25,678 bases of DNA, taken from NCBI GenBank assembly GCA_003427395.1, contig BFEA01000001.1, forward strand, positions 2,608,509 through 2,634,186. Reading direction: 5' to 3'. The stretch is from Chara braunii. Its lineage: Eukaryota; Streptophyta; Charophyceae; Charales; Characeae. Numbering within the stretch: the first letter of the stretch is position 1; each line of letters begins with the position of its first letter. The position numbers and the translations under genes are program-made. Shown here one piece after another: positions 1-8,892 of this stretch. The notes beneath the pieces were generated by a model, which was given only the letters and a program-made list of their open reading frames with translations, had not been told where the DNA came from and ran no database searches.

Positions 1-27
1 AGCATAACTGTGATGTGACCACCTATA

Positions 28-30
<3 letters not shown>

Positions 31-105
<75 letters not shown>
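31..105. repeat. (CT)n microsatellite
   Basis: About 37 uninterrupted CT dinucleotides. It is the first of four long CT arrays in the window, and the true length may be misassembled. Confidence 0.97.
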
Positions 106-107
<2 letters not shown>

Positions 108-451
108 CTAGCAATGCTGCAGAGTCTGACCATCATGAGTGTGCTCCTTGGCCATCACCAGGTAAGCTAGCCTGTTCCCACCACGAGTGTGCTCCTTGCC
201 CTTCTCACAGTCACCCCAGACTCAGTGCTAACCCACTTCCAGTCCCAGCGCAGCCATGGCAGCTGCTGGGCGGAGCAGCCACATTGTCTGCTCCTCACCT
301 TCTCCCTTCATTGAGCACTGAACTGGCCTCTATGTGCTCATACAGAGCTAGTGCTGCAGCCTGTACCTCGGAATGTGTGGAATGCAATGGTCTCCTCCCT
401 TTTGTTACTTCCTGGACGCCGCGTGTGAGTTTCTGAGGACCAACTGGGCTT

Positions 452-470
452 GAGGCTGGGTTCCAGCCTC
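452..470. repeat. Hairpin 1 (8-bp perfect stem, 3-nt loop)
   Basis: GAGGCTGG at 452-459 and CCAGCCTC at 463-470 are exact reverse complements around a GTT loop. The same stem recurs at 508-530. Confidence 0.8.
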
Positions 471-507
471 TGAAACTAACTCAGAGTCTGGGTCTGCTGG
501 TTAGTTG

Positions 508-530
508 AAGAGGCTGGGGTCCAGCCTCTT
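508..530. repeat. Hairpin 2 (10-bp perfect stem, 3-nt loop)
   Basis: AAGAGGCTGG and CCAGCCTCTT pair perfectly around a GGT loop. The inner eight base pairs are identical to hairpin 1, which lies 58 bp upstream. The function is unknown; it could be a structured 5' UTR or a small duplicated palindrome. Confidence 0.8.
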
Positions 531-684
531 TGCAACTGTATCATGCCAGCTTTGACTCAGGGATGGCGGATTTTCCACAGTGTTCACTTAGGGCCGGGTC
601 TACTTTCTGTTGAGGTTCGCTGAGGCCTGAAGCCTCACAATTGCTTGTTAGAAGGCTCAGAACATTGGACTTTTGAATGGTTGA

Positions 685-2817
685 ATGATTGAATGTTTGC
701 ATAATAGGCTGGTGCAGAGGGGTTGCGGACTCGTGGTAGGAAAAGAGAGGCTCAACTCTCGCTCACATGAACTCGACATAACAGGACCCAATAAATCTGA
801 GAGTGAAAGGCACAGACTGAACAGGACTGGACTTAGCACACAAGGATTTCAGCAGCGCAATGAATTCGCTTGTACCAAGAATAGAACAAAGCAAATCTGG
901 GTTCAATTCGATAACCTATCAGAAGGACTGCATAGCATGATACACATAAGAGGTTGGAAGCCGGGTACCCCAACAATCCAGTTGTCACCTGGTTGGAAGC
1001 CGGCCCGGATTTCCTCACCCCTAACCACGACTCAAGGATCGCCAGCTTGAACGTGCCATCCGGAGAACCCTCAGTCTTTCCTGGCGTATGGCTGTTCAGG
1101 AAAAACGGGCAAAGAGCAACGGTCTTGTGTCCACAAAGACCAACTCGGCATGCTTTCGCTGCCGGGGGCGATACTTGGGAAATGACCCAAATTGCCCGGC
1201 CAAACAATCAGCAGGGAGAAGGCAATCGACCAATCCGACACAGTTGGTGGAATGTGTGACGAAGCCAGGTATCTGGTACGCTGACCGGCCGGATTATCGC
1301 GGCTGGATCTTTGACTACAACCTGGAAACACCACGATGGGTCAGCAGGAGAACCCTTAGTCAAAGCGGAAGTCTACCCGCCTTACGACAGCAGGTGGAGA
1401 CAGACAGGGGCCAAGAAGATGGAGCAAAGTGAGTTGGCCACCTGGCCAAGCCAATAATACACAAGGACGGGATCGATGAAGACAAACTGGAGCTTCAGAC
1501 AATGGAGGAACTAGCCACGATAGGGGAGCTGGCAGAGAAGCGTTTTATACTCGCACACAGAAAGAGAAAACCAAGCGTAGACGCAGAAGCACCAACACGG
1601 ACAAACAGACGAGGACATGGACATACTGAAGAAGGACGCCAAGGAAGGAGAAGGCCGGAAGAGAAAGAAGGATGATGGGGCTGAGGCAGCCAGCAGGGCA
1701 GGGGAAGAGGACAGAGGCGAACCAAAGGAGGAAAAGGAGGAAGAGGAGAACGATGGGCAACAAGACTGGGAATGGCTTCAACAATCAGTCCAGGATCTGG
1801 AGCGGGTGAGGGAACTGGAATTCAAACTCCAGTTGGCTCACCACTGTCACAACCGTAGGGTGCAACAGGCCAGAACAGAAACATCCAAGCAACAACCGGG
1901 GGGCCTGAACGTCAACAGATTTGAGGTGCTCCAGAAGGAAAGCGAGATGTCAGAATTCCTGGCACAACAATGCAGCCGAAAGACAAGAGTGGAGGGCGAC
2001 ACCCTCCACACGCACAACCTGGCATACACACACCAGTTCCAATGGCCAGACTCCTGCAAGGACAAAAACGATCTTCCAAGCAAATCCAAAGGGGGCAAGA
2101 AGGCACAGGGGAAGGCAGAAGAGAAGACAGAGGAGCAGCACACCTCAAGACAGGAGGCAAGAGCCACGCAGAACCCGGAACAGTGGCAGACTTGCGGAGG
2201 AAGAAACAGATTGCCGAAGCACAAGTGGCCTCTCTCACGGCCAGAATGAAGACTTCGCAGAACAACATCTGTCGCTGCAAAGATCACAGGCAGACGAGCG
2301 GCAGCAGTCGGGACAGCAGCAAGGGTGGATGCCAAGAAGAATGAACACATAAGGATCGTCATCCCCTGCCGTTGGAACATAGCCCACAAGGATTGGGAGG
2401 TGGCAGTGCACGAAAATGGAGCCTTCATCACGATGACAGACCGGACGCTCAAGAATGGCACTCTCATAACTCTATTCAAAGACACCCTCATACCGGTGTT
2501 CACCTTGGGAGCCCGCCAAGGCAACACAGAAGACTAGAAGGATGCAGCAGGACAGCAGCACTCAGCAGACCTGCGGCCAGTGATGGTCCGCATCTCAGAG
2601 AAGCTCGTGCTCACTGACGAGCTGGGATGGGTCTCGTGGCAGGCCATGGAGTCAAGTCCGTATGGACTGCTGGGTCCGGGAATAACCCCGGAGAGGGCGG
2701 CTTTCGGAGCAGCCATGGTATTGAGCCACAGGGTGTTCTTGTAGATGCGGGAGGGTGGTACAAGAAGATTAACACATTCTCTGTGAACAAGGAGGTTTTC
2801 TACATGGAGCGCTAGAA
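685..2817 (+). pseudogene. LINE ORF1 remnant (zinc-knuckle-like, charged RNA-binding-type protein)
   Basis: ORF1 proteins of this kind bind element RNA. Codons CFRCRGRYLGNDPNC (about 1157-1201) resemble a CX2CX4HX4C knuckle in which the histidine is lost and one residue is added. The stretch at about 1617-2249 is lysine/glutamate-rich and open for 210 codons, with likely helical or coiled-coil character. The same frame resumes at 2325-2537 and again at 2577-2741, where the sequence is clearly protein-like (KLVLTDELGWVSW). It is interrupted by TGA at 2247 and TAG at 2535 and 2742. The region 954-1617 needs frame changes. The start is uncertain; the in-frame ATG at 954 and the overlapping frame at 685 are both possible. 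Assignment to ORF1 rests mainly on its position directly upstream of an EN-RT ORF2. Confidence 0.65.
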
Positions 2818-2860
2818 AGCTGGATGCCACACAAGCACACAAGATAAACTGAACATAACT

Positions 2861-4812
2861 TTTCATGGACAATGCGAGGGAACACCAGCACATAGAGCAG
2901 CTTCCCTAACACCAGATCTGCCTGTTGTGTCATGGAATATCAACAGACTAGCGACAATACTCCACAACGACCACAAATGGAGTAACTTCACCAAGCAGTA
3001 CACTGGTACGGACCTCACCCACCAGATATTTTGCGCCTGCAGGAGACACACATAACAGTCACCCGGGAGCACCAAGCAGTTCAGAAGGAAATAAATAGGC
3101 GGCTGAGATGGATCAGTAACGCCCACTGGGCCGGGGTTCCGAGAGCAGGCTCATCAGGAACATCAATACTCGTACACACCAGGTCAGCAGCAGCACAGGC
3201 TCCAGACATAGAAGCCACCCAGGCGGACGACCAAGAGGGAAGGTGGGTTAAGTTAGATTTTAACTTCAAACAGGAGCATTTTCGTCTCCTGTACATATAC
3301 TGCCCAAGCGCTCATCAACAGAGGGCAGAACTCATTAATGATTAATGCCCTCACTCCTCTATGTGTCTCACGGACTCTCACCTGCCCCCCTGCTGCTGGC
3401 AGGGGATTGGACAGCAACACAGACCCTGGCCTGGACAGAATGTCAGGAAGAGTCTCAGGTATGGAAGGAGCAGTTTGGGACGAGGCAGCTCGCATACATA
3501 ACATCATGATGGAATAGCAACTGATCGACCCCTACCGCACGCTGCAGCTGACGATGAGAGACTTCACTTACCTCAAACTGCATCCAGCACGTCTCAGCCT
3601 CACGAATAGACTTCTTTCTACTGCCTTACTTTCCGGGATTGGACCAGAAGTTTGTCTACCTGCACCTAGTTCTGGACGCGGCCCCAGCGAGAGAACCGGG
3701 TTTCTTCAAAGTCGACAACTCTCTCCTCGAAACCCACACAATGAAGGATTACATAGTCCAAGCGTGTGCGGCACATGGAACGTGGACTATGACCTTCCCA
3801 CAACTGGTAGGAAGTCTATCCAATGCCACGACCAAGGTGTCAAGAACCTTAGCCGCTAGGAGGTCGGCCAAAGAAAACGAGCGGGAAGCAGTCCTGTGAG
3901 TGGCAGAGGAAAATCTCATAGCCCAACCGGGCCAAACACGCCTCGAAGAAGCCCTCTTTGCAGCAAAGCAGAAGCTGGCAGAATGGAAGGCTTGGAAAGA
4001 AGGAGGACTACGATTACAGTCACACGTGAAAGTGCTGGAGTAAGGAGAAAAGATGACAGAGTACTCCATCCAAAAAATTGAAGAGCAACTCCCGAAATAA
4101 GCTCATTGACCAGCTGTGTATAGGAGACACTACAACATCCGACCTGAGGCACTGCGTATAGGAGGTCGGTCCAAAATTTTGCAAGTGGCTTAGTCCTGTA
4201 CAATGACGCACATGGACAGGTCCATCTCCACAGGTTCCTTTCACCGCCATACAAGATGCCCGGTTTGGTCCGGCAAGGCGACCCCCTGGCGGCACCGCTC
4301 TTTCTGTTCACGATGGAAGCAGTTCCTTCCTGCGCAAGGACCCGTCAATCGAGAGACTGGTGGCTGAGCCGGCCCAGCCTCGTCATGAGGTTAGGTTGCC
4401 CGCCACCCTGCTTTTTGCCGATGACCTCACAGCTATAGTCAGGGCAACGAGCACGTCGTTCCAGACCCTGACACAAACCATGAAAGCATTCCAGCTGGCC
4501 TCCGAAATGAAAGTCAACTGGCAAAAGACAGCAGGACGGTGGCTGTCGGATATACCCCACAGCCCCCACCAGACGTCTCCCCAGAAGGCTTTGTCTGGCA
4601 AGTCCGCTGCGCTTTTTGGGGATTAAGCTAACAGAAACAGGGCCGGACCACGCAATGGAACCAGAAATACTCACCACGATGCTTCGCAAGATGGACACCT
4701 GGTCCAGTATTTACTCCTTGTTTGGACGAGCACTAGTCCTAAATGCCTCCATCTTCTCCATGCTCCGGTATGCAGCCACCGTCTGGATTCCGGAGATAAA
4801 CATGGCCACCAC
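2861..4812 (+). pseudogene. LINE ORF2 remnant: AP-type endonuclease and partial reverse transcriptase
   Basis: ORF2 nicks target DNA and primes reverse transcription. Endonuclease motifs occur in order: VVSWNINRL (2924-2950), LQETH (about 3037-3051, containing the catalytic Glu), YIYCPSAHQQR (about 3292-3324) and LLLAGDW (3390-3410, in place of GDFN or GDWN). A conserved linker follows (GFFKVDNSLLE, about 3696-3731). RT motif B is visible as GLVRQGDPLAAPLF (about 4262-4303) and the YxDD box as LLFADDL (about 4411-4431). A thumb-like block, GRALVLNASIFSML (about 4724-4765), ends the element. The frame changes at about 2950-3030, 3345-3396, 3640, 4340 and 4610. Stops include TGA 3897 and TAA 4041. 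The fingers and motif A of the RT are absent between about 4080 and 4256, which implies an internal deletion. It cannot encode an active enzyme. Confidence 0.88.
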
Positions 4813-4886
4813 CCTCTCTCTTCGCTGCTTTCCAACTTCTCCTCTCCGAGCGCTCTGTCTCGGTCCTTATCTCCTTATTATTATAT

Positions 4887-4890
<4 letters not shown>

Positions 4891-4977
<87 letters not shown>
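4891..4977. repeat. (CT)n microsatellite
   Basis: About 43 pure CT units lie directly after the LINE sequence. An open frame through it encodes only Ser/Leu repeats and is not a gene. Confidence 0.97.
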
Positions 4978-4980
<3 letters not shown>

Positions 4981-5225
4981 CGGAAGTGCTTTACCATCCT
5001 CGGCCGAAATGGACTATTTATTCTCAGTACAACGTGACGACATGTATCTTGGATCCATGCGTCGGTCGAAACATGTCGGGCGAAGCAGATTCATGATTCT
5101 CCTTCGCCGGCCAGGTTGCCTGTTCGGCAGTGCTGGAGTGCACTTTGAGCTTCATGTTCATTTCATTCGTTTAAATCGCTTGGGCTTCAGGAAACTTCCG
5201 TCGCGTCTCTGTGTGAAGCATCCAC
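4978..5225. other. Unassigned segment between (CT)n and polypyrimidine tract
   Basis: No supportable gene. It contains a 7-bp inverted repeat, CGACATG (5038-5044) with CATGTCG (5072-5078), just after a GAAA; see the rejected hammerhead-ribozyme idea. Confidence 0.5.
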
Positions 5226-5388
5226 GGTGTCTCTGTTTCTCCTTCACTTCTCAGTATTTCTATTTTCTTTCTTTCCTTCTCTCCTCTCCCTCTTCTTCTT
5301 ATTATTATTATTATTCTTATTCTCTTTTTCTTCTTCTTCTTTTTCTTTTTCGTTTTCTCTTTGTTTTTATTTTTTTTTGAAAAATACA
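5226..5388. repeat. Polypyrimidine tract with TTC/TTA triplet runs
   Basis: The plus strand is almost entirely C and T with short TTCTTC and ATTATT runs, ending in poly-T. Such tracts can adopt triplex structures; no coding content. Confidence 0.9.
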
Positions 5389-5425
5389 GGTCCTTATGGC
5401 CCCGGCTCCATTTCCATTCTGGGGA

Positions 5426-5754
5426 GCATCAGTCCGGTTTCTATTCCACCGGCAAGTCAGGTTAAAACATTACATCATGAAACCCACTAACGCTTCCTTC
5501 CGTCCGGCCGAAGGATCGCTGACCAGCATTGATTACTCCAACATCGTGGAGGATTGACTGTCAGCTTGCCTTACTTCCTCCTTCCCTCTCAGGTCAACTG
5601 CATGACCTGTCAAATAAATAATAAAAAGCAACCGTCCAGACGGATTAATCAATGCTGCTCAGGGGTCCTTCGGCCAGACGGAAGGAAGCGTGAGTCTGTC
5701 TTAATTGTTTTGTATAATTCCGACTTGCCGGTGGAATAGGAACCAGACTGACGC
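5426..5754. repeat. Fold-back (long inverted repeat) element
   Basis: The left arm, 5426-5539, and the right arm, 5642-5754, are imperfect reverse complements over about 114 bp. Long identical blocks include CTATTCCACCGGCAAGTC (5451-5468), CGCTTCCTTCCGTC and CAGCATTGATTA. The arms enclose about 102 bp of loop that contains no open gene. Mismatches between the arms are mainly transitions, so the duplication is not recent. It could be a non-autonomous fold-back or MITE-like element, or a head-to-head pair of copies of one repeat. Confidence 0.85.
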
Positions 5755-5881
5755 ATTCAGCTGCGTGTCCAGCTCAACTGGCGTACTATTCTTTCGCCTT
5801 TTACTAAAGAATACCGTGGGCTGAGCACACTGAGCAGCTTATCACAATTTTTCACGGCCCTTCGCTCCGCCGAATAAAAAG

Positions 5882-5921
5882 AAAAGGAACCGGACTGACG
5901 CTCCCCAGAATAGAAGGAGCC
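5882..5921 (-). repeat. Third partial copy of the fold-back arm
   Basis: The minus strand of this segment matches 5404-5442. It includes ATTCTGGGGAGCRTCAGTCC, and GGCTCC lies at the matching outer position. It extends the symmetry outside the main arms, so the whole of 5404-5921 is a nested inverted arrangement. Confidence 0.75.
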
Positions 5922-5970
5922 TTTGTTTTTTTTTGTTTTTGTTTTAAAAAAAAAGAAAAAAAGAAGCCAC
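5922..5970. repeat. Poly-T/poly-A low-complexity tract
   Basis: Runs of T interrupted by G are followed by runs of A interrupted by G. No gene. Confidence 0.9.
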
Positions 5971-6039
5971 TGAAGATTCAATATCGGAGTACGCCCTCCA
6001 ACATTATGTGACCTGTGATGAAGCTAGTCCTTCTGCTGG

Positions 6040-6462
6040 CTGGGGTACTAAGGTACGTCATATGGTCCATGACCACTCTTGTCTTCACCCTTCCGATTAT
6101 ATAACTGATCAGGTACTCTGTCCATCCGTTGGTACAAGAGGCCGTCTGCTCCAACCTGAACTTGAGATGAACCCGACCTTCCACGTCTATGGTTGACCCA
6201 TAACCCCACCACCTTGCCCTTTCCGAGCCTACCTTCTACCACCCCTCGCGTTCTCTACATAGAGACGTCCTTGTGCCAGCTGTGACCCATACCCGTTCTT
6301 GTGTTCTCCCTTCAGATCACACATCACGCAAGGTGGTCTGTCTTCCTGCTGACAGCAAGAGCTGACTTCTCCGGTCTGAGTCCAAGTTGAGCCAGTCCTT
6401 CCAACGTATATGATCATCCCGTAGCTCAGCCACCTTGCCATTTAAAAGCCATAGTCTGATAA
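6040..6462 (-). repeat. Diverged 221-bp tandem repeat, two copies
   Basis: Copy A (about 6040-6240) and copy B (about 6262-6462) align through several blocks. Examples are CTTCCACGTCTATG against CTTCCAACGTATATG, the TGGTACAAGAGGCCGTCTGC region against TGACAGCAAGAGCTGACTTC, and CACCTTGCC with AAGCC or GAGCC. The offset is about 221 bp. The copies lie immediately downstream, on the minus strand, of a LINE ORF2 C-terminus, so they are probably tandem repeats of that element's 3' UTR. Confidence 0.7.
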
Positions 6463-6504
6463 AATCCATTCTCATCTTTCTCCGCTGATCCTCATCCTCA
6501 GGCA

Positions 6505-6819
6505 TCAATTGAGTCTCTGCCACTTGCAGCGAATTTCTGTTTGTATCATAGACCTCGTCTCAGCCCGTACCTTCTCCCTTGAGTTGGGAATTCCTTCAAT
6601 GGTTCTGCAGCATCGCTCCTTCCAAATGACCCACAAAGTCGCCTTGCTGATCAGGCCGAACCACAACCTCTCTGTCTTCTGACATTGATTCGAGATGTTA
6701 GTCCAGAGGAGAACTTGGATGGGGTGTTTGGGGAAAGGGGAGGGAAAGAGGGAGTTCCAAAGGGCTGAAGCCCTCGCCCAGTATTCCGTCGCCTCACTAC
6801 AATTAACCAGGCAATGTAC
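6505..6819 (-). pseudogene. LINE ORF2 C-terminal fragment (zf-RVT-like region and tail)
   Basis: One minus-strand frame without a methionine start runs 105 codons without a stop and ends in TGA at 6505-6507. It carries the late ORF2 signature: HCLVNCSEATEYW near its upstream end, then LWNSLFPSPFPKHP, then RLWFGLISKATLWVIWKE, then a basic tail. The pattern H-C-L-x-x-C-x-x-A-x-x-x-W followed by LIS-x-A-x-LW-x-IWKER is typical of the reverse-transcriptase zinc-binding (zf-RVT) region of plant and algal LINEs. The RT itself is absent upstream, where a (GAA)n run at 6820-6840 marks the break. It is a truncated 3' copy, opposite in orientation to the LINE at 685-4812. Confidence 0.75.
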
Positions 6820-7320
6820 TCTTCTTCTTCTTCTTCCCCTTGCTTCTTACCTCTTTCTTTTCGTTTCCTCTCTGCTCTCCTGCCGTTTTCATCTTCCCCT
6901 CGCTATGGAGTGGCTTTGATTGTTTCTTTGGTTGCTCGATGCTCTCATTTTTTGGTTGCGTGTGTTTCGTATTTTTGCTGAGGTGTTCTATGGCACTCTT
7001 TGTTACGCTGTTGCAAAATGCAAGCGTGATGACGTGAATAGGCGCAGTAGACAGCATCATCATGATTACTCCTGCTAACACAGTGGCTGTTACTGTCCTA
7101 CCTATTGCTGTTATTTTTCCGTCTCCATTGCCCTCTTCGCACCTCTATATTCCATGAGTTCATGAGGTTTGCAACCTTGGTTGCTATGCTTTAGCTCTCA
7201 TCTGCTGCTCGTGCAATAACCTTGGTAGGAATCACACTACTCTAGAGTGGTTGCAGGGCATTGCCCACCCCCACTCCCATCGCATAAATCGATACTGTTC
7301 TTGACTCATTACCCTGATTT

Positions 7321-7322
<2 letters not shown>
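6820..7322. other. Unassigned AT- and T-rich segment
   Basis: I see no supportable gene. A (CTT)n run at 6820-6838 borders the LINE fragment. The overlapping short open frames on both strands are low-complexity (Phe/Ser or Lys-rich). Confidence 0.5.

Positions 7323-7402
<80 letters not shown>
7323..7402. repeat. (CT)n followed by poly-C
   Basis: About 22 CT units pass straight into a run of about 36 C. The frames through it encode Ser/Leu/Pro repeats only. Confidence 0.97.
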
Positions 7403-7404
<2 letters not shown>

Positions 7405-7525
7405 AGTTCTATTGGGGAGTTTGATCTTAACTGCGTTAGCGTGTTTCGAAATACTGCCTATTGATTGGTCTGTGCAGGAATCTATTTGTATCACCTAGCG
7501 ATTCCGTCGTCATCGGCTGTCCAGA

Positions 7526-8877
7526 ATGTCGAGTCCAAGGCTATGCTTCAACTGCAATATGCCCGGACACTTTTCTCAACAGCCTTTGCCGCGCCTCCCG
7601 TCTTTTCCGCAGCTGCCTCCTAGCAACCCCAATCCTTCGCCCATGGCTTCGGGGGGGTCCCTCCCATTGTAGACACCACTGCTTGCTCTTCCCCCACCAC
7701 CTTCCAACCCGCACCCTACCAACCCTGGTCAGGCGATTGTGCCATGACAGCCGTGGTGGAAGACCAATCAAGAAAAGCTGGACCGGGTTTACGAATTTAT
7801 GGCAGTCGAGCTTGAGGCGCGTCAAGAGGCACTACATTAGAAAGAGAAGCAACTCAAGGATGAGGAGGAGAAACGGAAGATCAAGGAGGCTGAAGAGAAA
7901 GCCCAGAGGAAGATGAAGGAGCGACAAGTTTTTGAAGAGAGGATCAGCAACATAGTCGATACCAAAATCAATGATGCATGTGAACTCTTTTGGGGGAGAG
8001 CGGACCTGGCAAGAGCATCATATACCGACGGAGGGAATAGCCGCCGGACTGCTGTTGAAATTCCAGGGTGACGGCAGAAAGATTTGGAGAAAGAGCGTTT
8101 GGGAAACAGATTGAGGGGTTGAGATTGGAGTACGGGCATATCAAGAAAAAGATGGATGAGATGTATAGGTCGCTGAAGCAGAATATTACGAGCATTAAGA
8201 GACCAGCTATGGGAGTATGCATCAGTAGTCCGCCGGAAGCCCCTGTGAGAGGGAAGAGTAAGGTAATTGGAGTTGGGACGCCTACCTCACAAGACTTTGA
8301 GAAACTATTGAAGGCTTATAATTCGGTCAAAGAGGGAGAATGTATTGCGGATCTAGAAGTGCAAGCTTTAAGGGAAAGATTTGAAAAGGCTGTGGCAAGG
8401 CTCATCAGGCAAGGGCGCACTCTGCGATCGAACCTCACCAAGCATATGGATGAGGCCACAAATGACAAGGATCAGGACAACCTTCCAAAACGGCAAGACG
8501 GGCTCGATGACCTGACCATCAGACCTTCAACCCCCAAGAGGACATCAGGGCGTTTGGCAACGAAGGCGGCGACACTGGAGCGAGCGGAATTCCTCGAGGA
8601 GACAAAGAAATATCTGAAGCGCCTCAAGAAACATGGCCTTCAAACGTTGCGCGATAAGGAGGGTCTTACTTTTATTACTTGTGAGCAAGCGATCAATGAT
8701 ATAGCCGAGCTCCGTACGATGATCGCCTTCGATGGTCGCCAGGCACAGACGAAGCCAGCTCGATCCATTCTGGAATCTGAGGCAGACGAAGGCCGCGACG
8801 AAGACAGAGATACAGTAGAGTTGCACGACACACAACCGGTGGAAGCTGAGGACAAAGAGCACATTGCTGAAGAATAG
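7526..8877 (+). pseudogene. Retroelement ORF1-like protein: CCHC knuckle, coiled coil, basic C-terminal half
   Basis: The ATG at 7526 opens MSSPRLCFNCNMPGHFSQQ, a CX2CX4H zinc knuckle whose fourth ligand (Cys) is missing. A Pro-rich linker follows, then a long charged helix (EEKRKIKEAEEKAQRKMKE), a coiled coil that would support multimerisation. Stops interrupt this frame at 7670 (TAG), 7745 (TGA) and 7838 (TAG), and a frameshift lies near 8066. From 8068 the neighbouring frame is open for 269 codons to a TAG at 8875. It is rich in Lys, Arg and Glu, with a basic SAP- or hook-like patch (TPKRTSGRLATKAA). I infer a nucleic-acid-binding ORF1 or Gag-like protein from the knuckle, the coiled coil and the position before an endonuclease frame. 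No catalytic motif is visible. Confidence 0.65.
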
Positions 8878-8892
8878 GAATTTGGCCCAAGC

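Larger units (their letters stand above)
106..684. other. Non-coding stretch with short direct repeats and two hairpins
   Basis: I see no supportable gene here. A 14-base direct repeat (gagtgtgctccttg) occurs at 137-150 and 185-198. Two hairpins lie at 452-470 and 508-530 and are listed separately. The segment may be the 5' flank or 5' UTR of the LINE that follows, but no boundary such as a target-site duplication was found. Confidence 0.5.
685..4812 (+). mobile_element. Decayed non-LTR retrotransposon (LINE), ORF1 plus ORF2
   Basis: A charged ORF1 with a zinc-knuckle-like cysteine cluster is followed by an ORF2 with apurinic endonuclease motifs and late reverse-transcriptase motifs, in the normal LINE order and on one strand. 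Both frames are broken by stops and frameshifts, and the first half of the RT is missing. The recognisable sequence ends near 4812, just before a (CT)n array. No poly(A) tail or target-site duplication was identified, so the outer limits are approximate. Confidence 0.85.

Noticed and set aside
899-911. B-box-like GGTTCAATTCG as part of a tRNA or SINE
   Set aside because: No A box at suitable spacing and no cloverleaf could be drawn.
1495-2527. Minus-strand open frames of up to 226 codons opposite LINE ORF1
   Set aside because: They are Cys/Leu/Ser-rich mirror frames of the Lys/Glu-rich ORF1 and lack any recognisable motif.
5038-5078. Hammerhead-ribozyme-like arrangement: CGACATG-GTA context, GAAA, then CATGTCG
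   Set aside because: The 7-bp stem next to GAAA fits stem III, but no CUGANGA core lies in the 21 bases before GAAA, so a ribozyme cannot be supported.
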